64,000 bases of DNA from PUPG01 sp031323845 (lineage in GTDB: Bacteria > Bacteroidota > Bacteroidia > Bacteroidales > UBA7960), in assembly GCA_031323845.1 (NCBI GenBank), contig JAVIYP010000001.1, positions 91,445 through 155,444 on the forward strand, in the 5' to 3' direction. The translations under genes were made by a program, and so were the position numbers. Shown here one piece after another: positions 26,885 through 34,923 of this stretch (position 1 is the stretch's first letter; each line of letters opens with the position of its first letter). The notes beneath the pieces are model-generated. The model made no database searches and had not been told where the DNA came from. It worked only from the letters and a program-made list of their open reading frames with translations.

Positions 26885-26892
26885 TACCTTTG
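26885..26892 (+). promoter_or_regulatory. Candidate -7 box of the LysM-protein gene
   Basis: TACCTTTG (TAnnTTTG) lies 45 bases before the ATG at 26938, just after the guaA stop. A TTG at 26866-26868 is a possible -33 element, but the spacing (16) is shorter than the usual 19. Confidence 0.45.
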
Positions 26893-26937
26893 CAATTTTG
26901 GCAGCCTTTGTACGTATTTTATTTAAACCATCCGATT

Positions 26938-29151
26938 ATGGTTCACCGACATGCACATGTGTTGCTGCTTTTTTTGGTAATGCTTGCTTTTTCGCTTTCA
27001 GCGCAGGAAGAGAGCCTTATAAGAAACAGGTCAACAACACCACATGTTATCGATGAAAGGGAGTTTTACCTGCACGCTGTTTTACAAGGGCAAACGCTCT
27101 ATTCCATAGCAAGGGCATATCATGTAAGCATCGAGGAAATCCTTAGAGAGAACCCTGACCTTGCCGACGGATTAAGGTTTGACCAGGTGATCCGCATCCC
27201 GGTCAGAAGACCAACCGAGGCTGCCAGGGAGATTAAAAGCCTTACGCCACAACCCGAAGGAGAGGTAATCACCCATAAGGTGCTGCCAAGGGAAACCCTT
27301 TACGGATTATCAAGGCAATACAACATCCCGATTGAACTTATTCTATATTACAATCCGGATGCACGAGGCGGACTGAAAATTGATCAGCTGCTTATTATCC
27401 CAGTTGAAGCTGCTGATGACATTACCGGTGTTTTCACAGAAGATGAGAAAACGGAAGAAATAACACCCACGGATATATTGCCTGACGGCGTAGAGTACAC
27501 CCCGGTGCTCCCCGACGGACTGCAGCTCTATACCGTGTATCCCGGAGAAACCAAATATGGCATCTCAAGGCAATTGGGCATTACCATCGAAGAGCTTGAA
27601 GAACTCAATCCGGAAATTCGCGATGGTTTGCGTGCAGGCCAGCAAATACAAATACCTGCCTCAGCAGAGATACGGTTGACACCCGGAACAAGCGCCGGCC
27701 GCGATTTTATCAGTGTCGTCAGAAAAGAACGACCAGCCCTCTGGCAGGAGCTTGACGATTATTGCTTCAATCCGCAGTTGAAGGACGAATATCATGTGGC
27801 CCTGCTGATCCCGTTTTATCTCGACGAACTTGCCGGAGATGCGGCCTCCGTCATCAGGGACAATGACCTCCCGGTGCAGGAGGAGTCGCCGGACAGCACT
27901 GCTTTGGATGTCGCTGATTTATTGGATAAGCAAGCTGAGTGGCTTGGAAGCATACGACCGAACCACAGGTCATTTGCCTTTATCTCCTACTACCATGGCG
28001 TGGTGCTTGCGCTCGACTCCATCAGGCAGCAAGGTGTTGACATCAGGCTGCATGTTTTTGATGTGTGTCAGAATACCGAAAAAGCATACCGGGTTACCAC
28101 GGAGCCAGGATTTGCTGACATGGATCTCATCATTGGGCCATTCCACCGTCAATCGCTTGATATTATTGCCGATTTTGGCCGCCGTAACCAGATCGCCGTA
28201 GTGTCTCCTTTGTTGCCCGACAACAGGCAGCTCTACGGTTTCCCGAACCTCATCAAAGCAACTTCTTCCCTGGAAACCATGCTCGACGGTGTGGCCTCCC
28301 ATGTGGCCCGTAACTATCCTCAGCAGAATATCATAATTGTGCACAATCAACAGGCCGGTGCTGCAGAGATCATCCAATCCTTTAAAGATACCCTGCTAAC
28401 ACAGGTTGCGCTGAACAACCACTTTTATGACAGCCTGAACTTTGCCAGGATCAGCGGTTATTATCTGAACGAAGCCCTTGTTGGCAGCAGTCGTACCAAC
28501 GTGCTGATCATGCCCGACACCGTTTCTGTTATGCTTAATGTGAGCGGTTCTGCCGGGCAGGAAATGGTGGTTCCTACACCTTACAATGTGTCAGAGGTCA
28601 TCTATCGTGCGGAGGGCATGGACGGACTGATGAAAAAGATGCGTAAGGACAGAAAGAACATCCTCATTACGCTGATCAGCGGTGAACCCTTCCTGTCGGA
28701 CTATCTCAGGCGATTGCATACGGTCAGGCACCACTATGATATCAGTATTTTCGGAATTCCGGAATGGCAGGAGTATGCCAGTATTGAAATAGACTACCTT
28801 CAGAACCTTCGTGTACATATTTTCACACCATCCTTCATTGACTACAGCGAAAAGCATGTTCGCGATTTTGTAACCCGATACCGGAACCAGTTCAATACCG
28901 AACCGGATACCGATGCATTCAGGGCAGCCCATACGGCCTACTACTTTTTTAATGCTTTACAATTCTATGGAAGTGATTTTTATAAATGCTTCGGCGTGTT
29001 AAACCAACGAACCTTCAACAGTCCTTTTTATTTTGAAAGGCCTTTTGGGGATGCCAACGGTTGGGAAAATAAGCATTTTTTCATCTACCGCATCGACAAT
29101 TACAGGATGGTTGATGTGAGAAGGCCCATTCATTTGAGCAACAGGCAGTAA
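26938..29151 (+). CDS. LysM-repeat protein with a type 1 periplasmic-binding-like domain
   Basis: A 737-residue exported protein with a signal peptide (VLLLFLVMLAFSLSAQ). Three LysM repeats lie at about 45-89 (GQTLYSIARAYHVSIEEILR), 112-156 (RETLYGLSRQYNIPIELILY) and 207-250 (GETKYGISRQLGITIEELEE), each ending in I(R/I/Q)IP. From about 320 to 700 there is a domain like amino-acid-type periplasmic binding proteins (DMDLIIGPFHRQSLDIIADF, AVVSPLL). LysM binds peptidoglycan glycans. The second domain resembles those in LpoA-like lipoproteins that control synthases, so a cell-wall role is likely. The frame is open from 26836, but the signal peptide sets the ATG at 26938. Confidence 0.88.
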   Translation: MVHRHAHVLLLFLVMLAFSLSAQEESLIRNRSTTPHVIDEREFYLHAVLQGQTLYSIARAYHVSIEEILRENPDLADGLRFDQVIRIPVRRPTEAAREIKSLTPQPEGEVITHKVLPRETLYGLSRQYNIPIELILYYNPDARGGLKIDQLLIIPVEAADDITGVFTEDEKTEEITPTDILPDGVEYTPVLPDGLQLYTVYPGETKYGISRQLGITIEELEELNPEIRDGLRAGQQIQIPASAEIRLTPGTSAGRDFISVVRKERPALWQELDDYCFNPQLKDEYHVALLIPFYLDELAGDAASVIRDNDLPVQEESPDSTALDVADLLDKQAEWLGSIRPNHRSFAFISYYHGVVLALDSIRQQGVDIRLHVFDVCQNTEKAYRVTTEPGFADMDLIIGPFHRQSLDIIADFGRRNQIAVVSPLLPDNRQLYGFPNLIKATSSLETMLDGVASHVARNYPQQNIIIVHNQQAGAAEIIQSFKDTLLTQVALNNHFYDSLNFARISGYYLNEALVGSSRTNVLIMPDTVSVMLNVSGSAGQEMVVPTPYNVSEVIYRAEGMDGLMKKMRKDRKNILITLISGEPFLSDYLRRLHTVRHHYDISIFGIPEWQEYASIEIDYLQNLRVHIFTPSFIDYSEKHVRDFVTRYRNQFNTEPDTDAFRAAHTAYYFFNALQFYGSDFYKCFGVLNQRTFNSPFYFERPFGDANGWENKHFFIYRIDNYRMVDVRRPIHLSNRQ

Positions 29152-29155
29152 TTAC

Positions 29156-29827
29156 TCATCTCAGGTCGACAATTTCAATACCCGGATAATCATCAGGATT
29201 GAAAACAAACAGGCCCTCCGGTATTTCCGGATTGGTTGTCATTTTTTCTATGGTGTAGGTATAGCTGCCTCCCTGCCTGTCATAAGCAATGATGTAATGA
29301 ATCTGATGGTTTTCAGTATCTATGGCCACCCGGTACTTGTAAAATACCTGATGATCCCTGGCTACCAGGTCAAGAATCTGAACAGCATCATCACCGATCT
29401 GCTCTTCTCTTATCCAAAGAGGCCTGAATGTATCCTGAACGTTCGTAAACAGCGATGCCGGGGTAATGGCGCCTTCGGTGTATTCAGGTAAACTGATGTG
29501 CACTTCGTTAACCTCTTCAAGGTACGACCAGGCGGTTTCGCCGTCAGATAAAAAGTGCATGGCTCCGAGTTTCATGTAATACTTATCACCCTGTGTAAAT
29601 AAAAATCCCGATGTCGTTTCTTCGTAAGCGATTTGAGCTTCAGCGACATCGTAAATGAATTCGAGATGCAGGGCATCATAGGTGCTGAGGTGCCGGCCAA
29701 AATCTTCAAGCATCCGGACTGCCTTCTCTTCGTATACCCTTGGTTTTTGCACAGCAAAGAGCTGGACGGCAGCGGTAAAGACCAGTGCCGCGGCTGCCAG
29801 GTATCGCCAGAACATCTTGTTTGCCAT
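29156..29827 (-). CDS. LolA-like outer-membrane lipoprotein carrier protein
   Basis: A 223-residue periplasmic protein with a signal peptide (YLAAAALVFTAAVQLFAV). The LolA-type curved sheet is recognisable from GFLFTQGDKYYMKLGAMHFL, SDGETAWSYLEEVNEVHIS and the closing GLFVFNPDDYPGIEIVDLR. LolA carries lipoproteins from LolCDE to the outer membrane; Bacteroidota lack a clear LolB. The gene lies 22 bases after ftsK, a linkage common in this phylum. MANKMFW offers a second ATG three codons in. Confidence 0.85.
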   Translation of the reverse strand: MANKMFWRYLAAAALVFTAAVQLFAVQKPRVYEEKAVRMLEDFGRHLSTYDALHLEFIYDVAEAQIAYEETTSGFLFTQGDKYYMKLGAMHFLSDGETAWSYLEEVNEVHISLPEYTEGAITPASLFTNVQDTFRPLWIREEQIGDDAVQILDLVARDHQVFYKYRVAIDTENHQIHYIIAYDRQGGSYTYTIEKMTTNPEIPEGLFVFNPDDYPGIEIVDLR

Positions 29828-29849
29828 TATTGAATAGTTAACAGGGTTT

Positions 29850-32369
29850 TCAGTATTCTTTGTGCAAAATGCTGTTGAGGCTCATTTCGTCTTTTATTTT
29901 TACCTCACGGGCTTTGCTGCCTTCAAAGGGGCCGACGATGCCTGCAGCCTCGAGCTGGTCAATGATTCTGCCTGCCCTGTTGTATCCCAGTTTCAGTTTT
30001 CTTTGTATGAGTGATGTGGAGCCTTGCTGGGTGGCAACGATGATACGGGCTGCATCTTCAAAAAGTTCATCTCTTTCAGAGGGGTCGAGGGCTTCGGAAG
30101 CAGCCGATTCATCTTCGAAGTATTCGGGCAGGTGGAACGCATCCGGGTAGGCCCGCTGGGATCCGATAAAATCGGTAATGCGCTCAATTTCAGGAGTGTC
30201 AACGAAAGCACATTGCAGGCGCAGCAGGTCGCTGCCGGTAGAAAGCAGCATGTCGCCACGGCCGATGAGCTGGTCGGCACCACCACTGTCAAGAATGGTA
30301 CGTGAATCTACCTTGGCAGTTACCCTGAAAGCAATACGTGCGGGGAAGTTGGCCTTAATGGTGCCCGTAATGATGTTCACCGACGGTCTCTGTGTGGCGA
30401 TCACCAGGTGGATGCCGACGGCCCTGGCAAGCTGGGCCAGGCGTGCAATGGGCAGTTCGATTTCTTTTCCCGCCGTCATGATCAGATCAGCAAACTCATC
30501 AATAAAGAGAACAATATACGGTAAGAAACGGTGCCCGTGATTCGGGTTAAGGCGTCGTGCCACAAATTTTACGTTGTACTCCTTGACGTTTCGTGCCTGT
30601 GCGTCCTTCAGCAGGTCATAGCGATTGTCCATTTCAACACACAGGGAATTGATGGTCCTGATTACCTCGCGGGTTTCTGTAACGATGGCTTCTTCTGCAT
30701 CCGGCAACTTGGCAAGATAGTGTCTTTCGATTTTTGAAAACAGATTGAGCTCTACCTTTTTTGGGTCGATAAGTACGAACTTGACGTAGGCAGGATGCTT
30801 TTTATAGAGAATGGAGGTAAGGATGGCATTCAGTCCGACCGATTTTCCCTGACCTGTTGCACCGGCCATAAGGAGGTGAGGCATTTTTGTGAGGTCAGCA
30901 ATAAAGGTTTCGTTGGCTATCGTCTTGCCGAGACCGATGGGCAGCTCAAAGGAAGAATTGCGGAAACGTTCACTGGCCAGGACAGAGCGCATGGAAACAA
31001 TCTCCGGGTTGCTGTTGGGGACTTCTATGCCAATCGTACCCCTGCCGGGTATCGGTGCAATGATACGGATGCCGAGGGCCGACAAGCTGAGGGCGATGTC
31101 GTTTTCCAGGTTTTTGATCTTTGAGATACGAATGCCGGGGGCCGGCACAATCTCGTACAGTGTAACCGTTGGTCCTACAGTAGCCTTGATCTTGTCGATT
31201 TCAATGGCATAGTTTTTTAGCGTATCAATGATCCTGTTTTTGTTACTCTCGAGCTCTTCTTTGTTGATTTGGATGCTGCCACTTCCCCTGTCGTTGAGCA
31301 GGTTCAGGTCGGGCATCCGGTAATGCGGCAGGTCAAGCGTGGGATCGTACTCCCCCAGGTGCGACAGGTCTGGCATGTCGTCGTCGTTCGTAAAAGGCGT
31401 GTCAATGGCCTGATAATCACTTCCGGTAAGCTTTTCTTTGCCTACTTCGATTTCCCATTCAGGTTCTTCGCCGGCTTCCCTGTCTTCCGCTTCTTCTCCA
31501 TCCTGTCTTTCGGTGTCGAGGATCACAGGCTCGGAGGCTGTTTCAGAATATGCTTCCTCATGGCTTTCCTCTTCTGCATTTTCCCTGAAAAAATCATCTT
31601 CGGGGACAGCAGGCTGCACTCCGACATGGTCGGACTCGTTGTCGCCGCCATCAATAAAGTCGTCATCAGGCACTTCTGCAACATCTTTGGCTTGCTGCGG
31701 CCTGGGACGCAATACCCGTAACAATCCTGTCAGCGCATTACCCATATGCTGGAAGTTTGGGTCAAAGGCGACGATGATAAACGTACCTATGGTGAACAGC
31801 AACAAAATGCCCGTTCCTGTAATACCGAGCAGACCGTTGAGCCATACTGCGCTGTTGTATCCGAAAAAGCCTCCCAGGATGCTGATCAGCGTTTCAGAAG
31901 AGATTATAAAACCAAAAAACACTGATATCCATAAAATAAAAAAGAGCGACCAGATGCTTGTTTTTTTGATGGGGATGGCGTCGTAACCCAGCAGGAGATA
32001 GACCCCGATGCTTACAAAAATCGGTAAAAACAGGAAAGAGGCAACCCCGAACCCCATTTTGATAAACAGGTGGGCTGCCACTGCTCCAAGGCGGCCCATC
32101 ATGTTGTCGACCCTGATGCTGCCGTCCGAAAGCAGCTCCCAGTTTACTGTTCTGCTGTCAACAAGATAATCGTAACTCTTCCAGGTAAAAAGATAAGAGG
32201 CAAAAGCCAGCAGCAGGAACACCGACATCAGGATTAAAAACAGCCCCAGCGCTTTTCTTAGCCTTTGATCCCGGAAAAAATCCTTTACGGATGTCATGTC
32301 CGGCTTTTGTTTTTTTCCGGCAGGCTTTTTTTTGGCCTTGTTGAATTTATATGTGTTTTGTAACGACAT
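29850..32369 (-). CDS. ftsK: DNA translocase FtsK
   Basis: An 839-residue FtsK. Four to five membrane helices lie in the first 200 residues (LGLFLILMSVFLLLAFASYL and later ones), followed by a long acidic linker (about 230-330). The RecA-like motor has Walker A MAGATGQGKSVGLN and Walker B VLFIDEFADL with RPSVNIITG. The C-terminal gamma winged helix is ATQQGSTSLIQRKLKLGYNR, which binds the chromosome-orienting sequence. FtsK sits at the septum, pumps chromosome ends and activates dimer resolution. lolA follows by 22 bases. A TAnnTTTG match lies 43 bases upstream. Confidence 0.97.
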   Translation of the reverse strand: MSLQNTYKFNKAKKKPAGKKQKPDMTSVKDFFRDQRLRKALGLFLILMSVFLLLAFASYLFTWKSYDYLVDSRTVNWELLSDGSIRVDNMMGRLGAVAAHLFIKMGFGVASFLFLPIFVSIGVYLLLGYDAIPIKKTSIWSLFFILWISVFFGFIISSETLISILGGFFGYNSAVWLNGLLGITGTGILLLFTIGTFIIVAFDPNFQHMGNALTGLLRVLRPRPQQAKDVAEVPDDDFIDGGDNESDHVGVQPAVPEDDFFRENAEEESHEEAYSETASEPVILDTERQDGEEAEDREAGEEPEWEIEVGKEKLTGSDYQAIDTPFTNDDDMPDLSHLGEYDPTLDLPHYRMPDLNLLNDRGSGSIQINKEELESNKNRIIDTLKNYAIEIDKIKATVGPTVTLYEIVPAPGIRISKIKNLENDIALSLSALGIRIIAPIPGRGTIGIEVPNSNPEIVSMRSVLASERFRNSSFELPIGLGKTIANETFIADLTKMPHLLMAGATGQGKSVGLNAILTSILYKKHPAYVKFVLIDPKKVELNLFSKIERHYLAKLPDAEEAIVTETREVIRTINSLCVEMDNRYDLLKDAQARNVKEYNVKFVARRLNPNHGHRFLPYIVLFIDEFADLIMTAGKEIELPIARLAQLARAVGIHLVIATQRPSVNIITGTIKANFPARIAFRVTAKVDSRTILDSGGADQLIGRGDMLLSTGSDLLRLQCAFVDTPEIERITDFIGSQRAYPDAFHLPEYFEDESAASEALDPSERDELFEDAARIIVATQQGSTSLIQRKLKLGYNRAGRIIDQLEAAGIVGPFEGSKAREVKIKDEMSLNSILHKEY

Positions 32370-32412
32370 GGTTTTTGAGATGGGCGTTCGTGTCTGGCCG
32401 GCATTGTTTTGA

Positions 32413-32420
32413 CAAAGTTA
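32413..32420 (-). promoter_or_regulatory. Candidate -7 box of ftsK-lolA
   Basis: Read on the minus strand this is TAACTTTG (TAnnTTTG), 43 bases before the ftsK ATG and inside the 65-base gap after the decarboxylase gene. Confidence 0.45.
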
Positions 32421-32434
32421 AGAAAAAGGGTGAA

Positions 32435-33832
32435 TCAGAAACCCAGTGTTTTCAACATCGACTTATAGCTTTGTTCTTTGGCGAAAAGTTTGGTGCTGTA
32501 TTCGCCCTCATCGTCTTTGTCAATGATTACCAGCTTTGGAGCGGGAATGAGGCAATGCTGCAATCCTCCAAAGCCTCCAAGGGTTTCCTGGTACGCCCCT
32601 GTGTGGAACATTCCGATATACTGTGTGACATCATCCCTGAGTTTCGGCAGAAAGATCGCGTTTGAATGGGCCTCGGCATTGTAGTAATCCTGGCTGTCGC
32701 AGGTGAGTCCGCCAAGGTTTACCCTTTGATATTCATGATCCCAATTGTTCAGCGCCAGAAGTATGAAACGCTGTTTGCTGGCCCATATATCAGGCAGGGT
32801 TGTCATAAAGCTGCTGTCAATCATATTCCAGAGCTCCCTGTCGTTCTGCTGCTTCTGATCAAGAACGGAATAGAGTACAGCACCGCTCTCTCCAACAGTA
32901 AAAGCGCCAAATTCTGTAAATATATCCGGCTCAGGTACGTCATTTTGGTTACAGATCATTTTAACCTGGGCTATAATCTCTTCGGTCATGTATTCGTAAT
33001 CATATTCAAACCCGAGGGAATTCTTCACCGGAAAACCTCCACCGATATTCAGGCTGTCCAGCTCCGGACAGATTTTCTTAAGGTCGCAATAAACATTCAC
33101 ACACTTCGACAACTCGTTCCAGTAATAGGCATTGTCCTTTATCCCCGTGTTGATAAAGAAATGCAGCATCTTCAGTTCGAACCTCTTGTCGTTTCTTATG
33201 TTGGCCTTGTAATAAGGTACGATGTCGTTATACCTTATACCCAGCCTGGACGTGTAAAACTCAAACATGGGTTCTTCCTCGGCTGCAATGCGTATCCCGA
33301 GTTTGCATTTCCGGTCTTTGCGTATGAGCTGGTCATAGACCTTGATTTCTTTTTTATTGTCAATGACGGGAATGGTGTTCTCGAAGCCGTTGTTCACCAG
33401 GTCGCTCACTTTTTCCATGTAAAGAGGCCGCTTAAACCCATTGCAGACGATGTAGCGTGATTTGTCGATAAGACCGATTCGGAGTAATTCTTCCACAATA
33501 AATATGTCGAACGCGGACGAGGTTTCAATATGTATGTCGTTTTTCAGCGCCTCTTCCAGCACAAAAATAAAGTGCGAACTTTTTGTGCAGTAACAGTAAT
33601 GATATTCGCCATTGTAATCAACCCGGGCCATGGCCACGTTGAACATTCGCTTGGCTTTCTGTATCTGCTGGCTGATCTTTGGCAGGTAGCTTATTTTCAG
33701 CGGTGTACCATATTGTTTCACCAGGTCCATGGTGCAGATATCATGGAAATAAAGCTCGTTATCGATTACCTTAAACTCTTCCTGCGGGAAGTCAAAGGTT
33801 TGTTCGATCAGGTCAATGTATTTGTTTTTCAT
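32435..33832 (-). CDS. Arginine decarboxylase, Bacteroidota type (fold III PLP enzyme)
   Basis: A 465-residue PLP enzyme of the alanine-racemase-like fold. The PLP lysine is in YHYCYCTKSSHF (about 84). The glycine-rich phosphate loop is SLNIGGGFPVKNS, and FTEFGAFTVGESG and LGGLTCDSQDYYN form the rest of the site. It is shorter than the 630-660-residue SpeA of proteobacteria but matches the ~465-residue form standard in this phylum, annotated there as arginine decarboxylase (agmatine for polyamines); I assign it on that remembered similarity. The substrate could instead be a related diamino acid. It is probably a single gene, with ftsK downstream having its own promoter box. Confidence 0.85.
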   Translation of the reverse strand: MKNKYIDLIEQTFDFPQEEFKVIDNELYFHDICTMDLVKQYGTPLKISYLPKISQQIQKAKRMFNVAMARVDYNGEYHYCYCTKSSHFIFVLEEALKNDIHIETSSAFDIFIVEELLRIGLIDKSRYIVCNGFKRPLYMEKVSDLVNNGFENTIPVIDNKKEIKVYDQLIRKDRKCKLGIRIAAEEEPMFEFYTSRLGIRYNDIVPYYKANIRNDKRFELKMLHFFINTGIKDNAYYWNELSKCVNVYCDLKKICPELDSLNIGGGFPVKNSLGFEYDYEYMTEEIIAQVKMICNQNDVPEPDIFTEFGAFTVGESGAVLYSVLDQKQQNDRELWNMIDSSFMTTLPDIWASKQRFILLALNNWDHEYQRVNLGGLTCDSQDYYNAEAHSNAIFLPKLRDDVTQYIGMFHTGAYQETLGGFGGLQHCLIPAPKLVIIDKDDEGEYSTKLFAKEQSYKSMLKTLGF

Positions 33833-33937
33833 CAGAAGGAGAACGGGTTAACTATGAAAATTCAGAGCAAAGTAAGTGCATCGGATGCGAAAAAAATAAC
33901 ACAACCGGGTTAATTGGATTGACCCCAATTGATGTAG

Positions 33938-33945
33938 CAAATATA
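33938..33945 (-). promoter_or_regulatory. Candidate -7 box of the arginine decarboxylase gene
   Basis: Read on the minus strand this is TATATTTG (TAnnTTTG), 105 bases before the ATG. No -33 partner is at the usual spacing, and the AT-rich context lowers its weight. Confidence 0.3.
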
Positions 33946-34031
33946 ATAAATGGCATTCAATACCTGACGTATCAACTGAATTTTATGCAATGGTGAAGTG
34001 ATGTTTTAACCAATTTTTGCATGCGGCATCG

Positions 34032-34061
34032 TTGCGTGTACGTTATTGTAGGTTACTTTTG
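34032..34061 (+). promoter_or_regulatory. Promoter of the GLPGLI/outer-membrane barrel pair
   Basis: TTG (34032-34034), 19 bases, then TACTTTTG (34054-34061). This is the complete -33/-7 layout of Bacteroidota promoters, 91 bases before the chosen ATG. Confidence 0.6.
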
Positions 34062-34152
34062 TATGTTAGAATCAAAAACTCGATTCTTTCAATTTTGACT
34101 TTGCAGGTAAACCATGTTCAAAGGTATCCTTAACCAGATCAATCATAAAAAA

Positions 34153-34878
34153 ATGAAGCTTCCAATCACTTTTTTTCTGCAACTGTTTGTTTTTGCAACC
34201 TTTGCCCAGAACATCGCAGGCGTAATAGAATATGAGTTTACTATGGACCTGCACCGCAACATTCCTCCTGGGCGGGAGGCGATGAAGGCGATGATACCGC
34301 AACATCACACATCCCATTTTCAATTGTTCTTCAATGAGGAAGAGAGTCTATACAGGATTATGGAAGACGAGGAGTCGGCGCTTCAGGCCGGCCGGCAGGG
34401 AGGCGGTATGCGAATGATGATGCAGGGGATGCGGTCAGAGACTTATACAAGCAAGAAAGACAGGAAAATTTTAGTGCAGCAGGACGTAATGGGAACTACG
34501 TACCTGATAGAGGAACCCCTGGAGATTGGCCAGTGGCGGGTAGGTGATGAGATTCTTGAAATTGCAGGCTATTCCTGTATGATGGCCTGGTACACCGATA
34601 CTGTATTGAATCAGGAAGTAACTGCATGGTTTACTATGGAGTTGCCGGCTTTTACGGGCCCTGAGCGGTATGTGACCTTGCCGGGCACGGTATTGGCTGT
34701 TGACATTAACAATGGAGAACGGGTCTGGGTAGCCCGTAACATTCAGCTTGAGGCCGCTCCTGAAGTTGAAATACAGCCGCCCACCAGGGGGAGAAAGCTC
34801 ACCCGCGATGAATTCAATGCCATGCTGCAGGAGCAAAGGGAGCGAATGAACAACCGTGGAACACCATTACGTTTTTAA
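34153..34878 (+). CDS. GLPGLI family protein
   Basis: A 241-residue exported protein of the GLPGLI family (TIGR01200-type), recognised from IAGVIEYEFTMDLHRN near the start, the TYLIEEPLEIGQWRVGDE region, the AWYTDTV and AWFTMELP segment, and the variant family signature YVTLPGTVLAVDINNG. The signal peptide is MKLPITFFLQLFVFATFAQ, so I use the ATG at 34153 over 34114. The role of the family is unknown; members usually sit next to a large outer-membrane barrel gene, as here (45 bases downstream). A Met/Gly/Arg-rich stretch (GGGMRMMMQGMR, 34396-34434) is unusual. Confidence 0.88.
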   Translation: MKLPITFFLQLFVFATFAQNIAGVIEYEFTMDLHRNIPPGREAMKAMIPQHHTSHFQLFFNEEESLYRIMEDEESALQAGRQGGGMRMMMQGMRSETYTSKKDRKILVQQDVMGTTYLIEEPLEIGQWRVGDEILEIAGYSCMMAWYTDTVLNQEVTAWFTMELPAFTGPERYVTLPGTVLAVDINNGERVWVARNIQLEAAPEVEIQPPTRGRKLTRDEFNAMLQEQRERMNNRGTPLRF

Positions 34879-34923
34879 ACTTTTTTCCTGCAAATGAGTC
34901 AAAAAGAATAATAATTGCCTCCC

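Larger units (their letters stand above)
33833..34152. other. 320-base divergent intergenic region (decarboxylase / GLPGLI pair)
   Basis: Non-coding DNA holding two opposed promoter candidates: 33938-33945 on the minus strand and 34032-34061 on the plus strand. No open frame in it has coding character. Confidence 0.6.

Noticed and set aside
32666..33460. 264-codon plus-strand frame antisense to the arginine decarboxylase gene
   Set aside because: The minus-strand protein is conserved over its full length; the plus frame has no recognisable motif.
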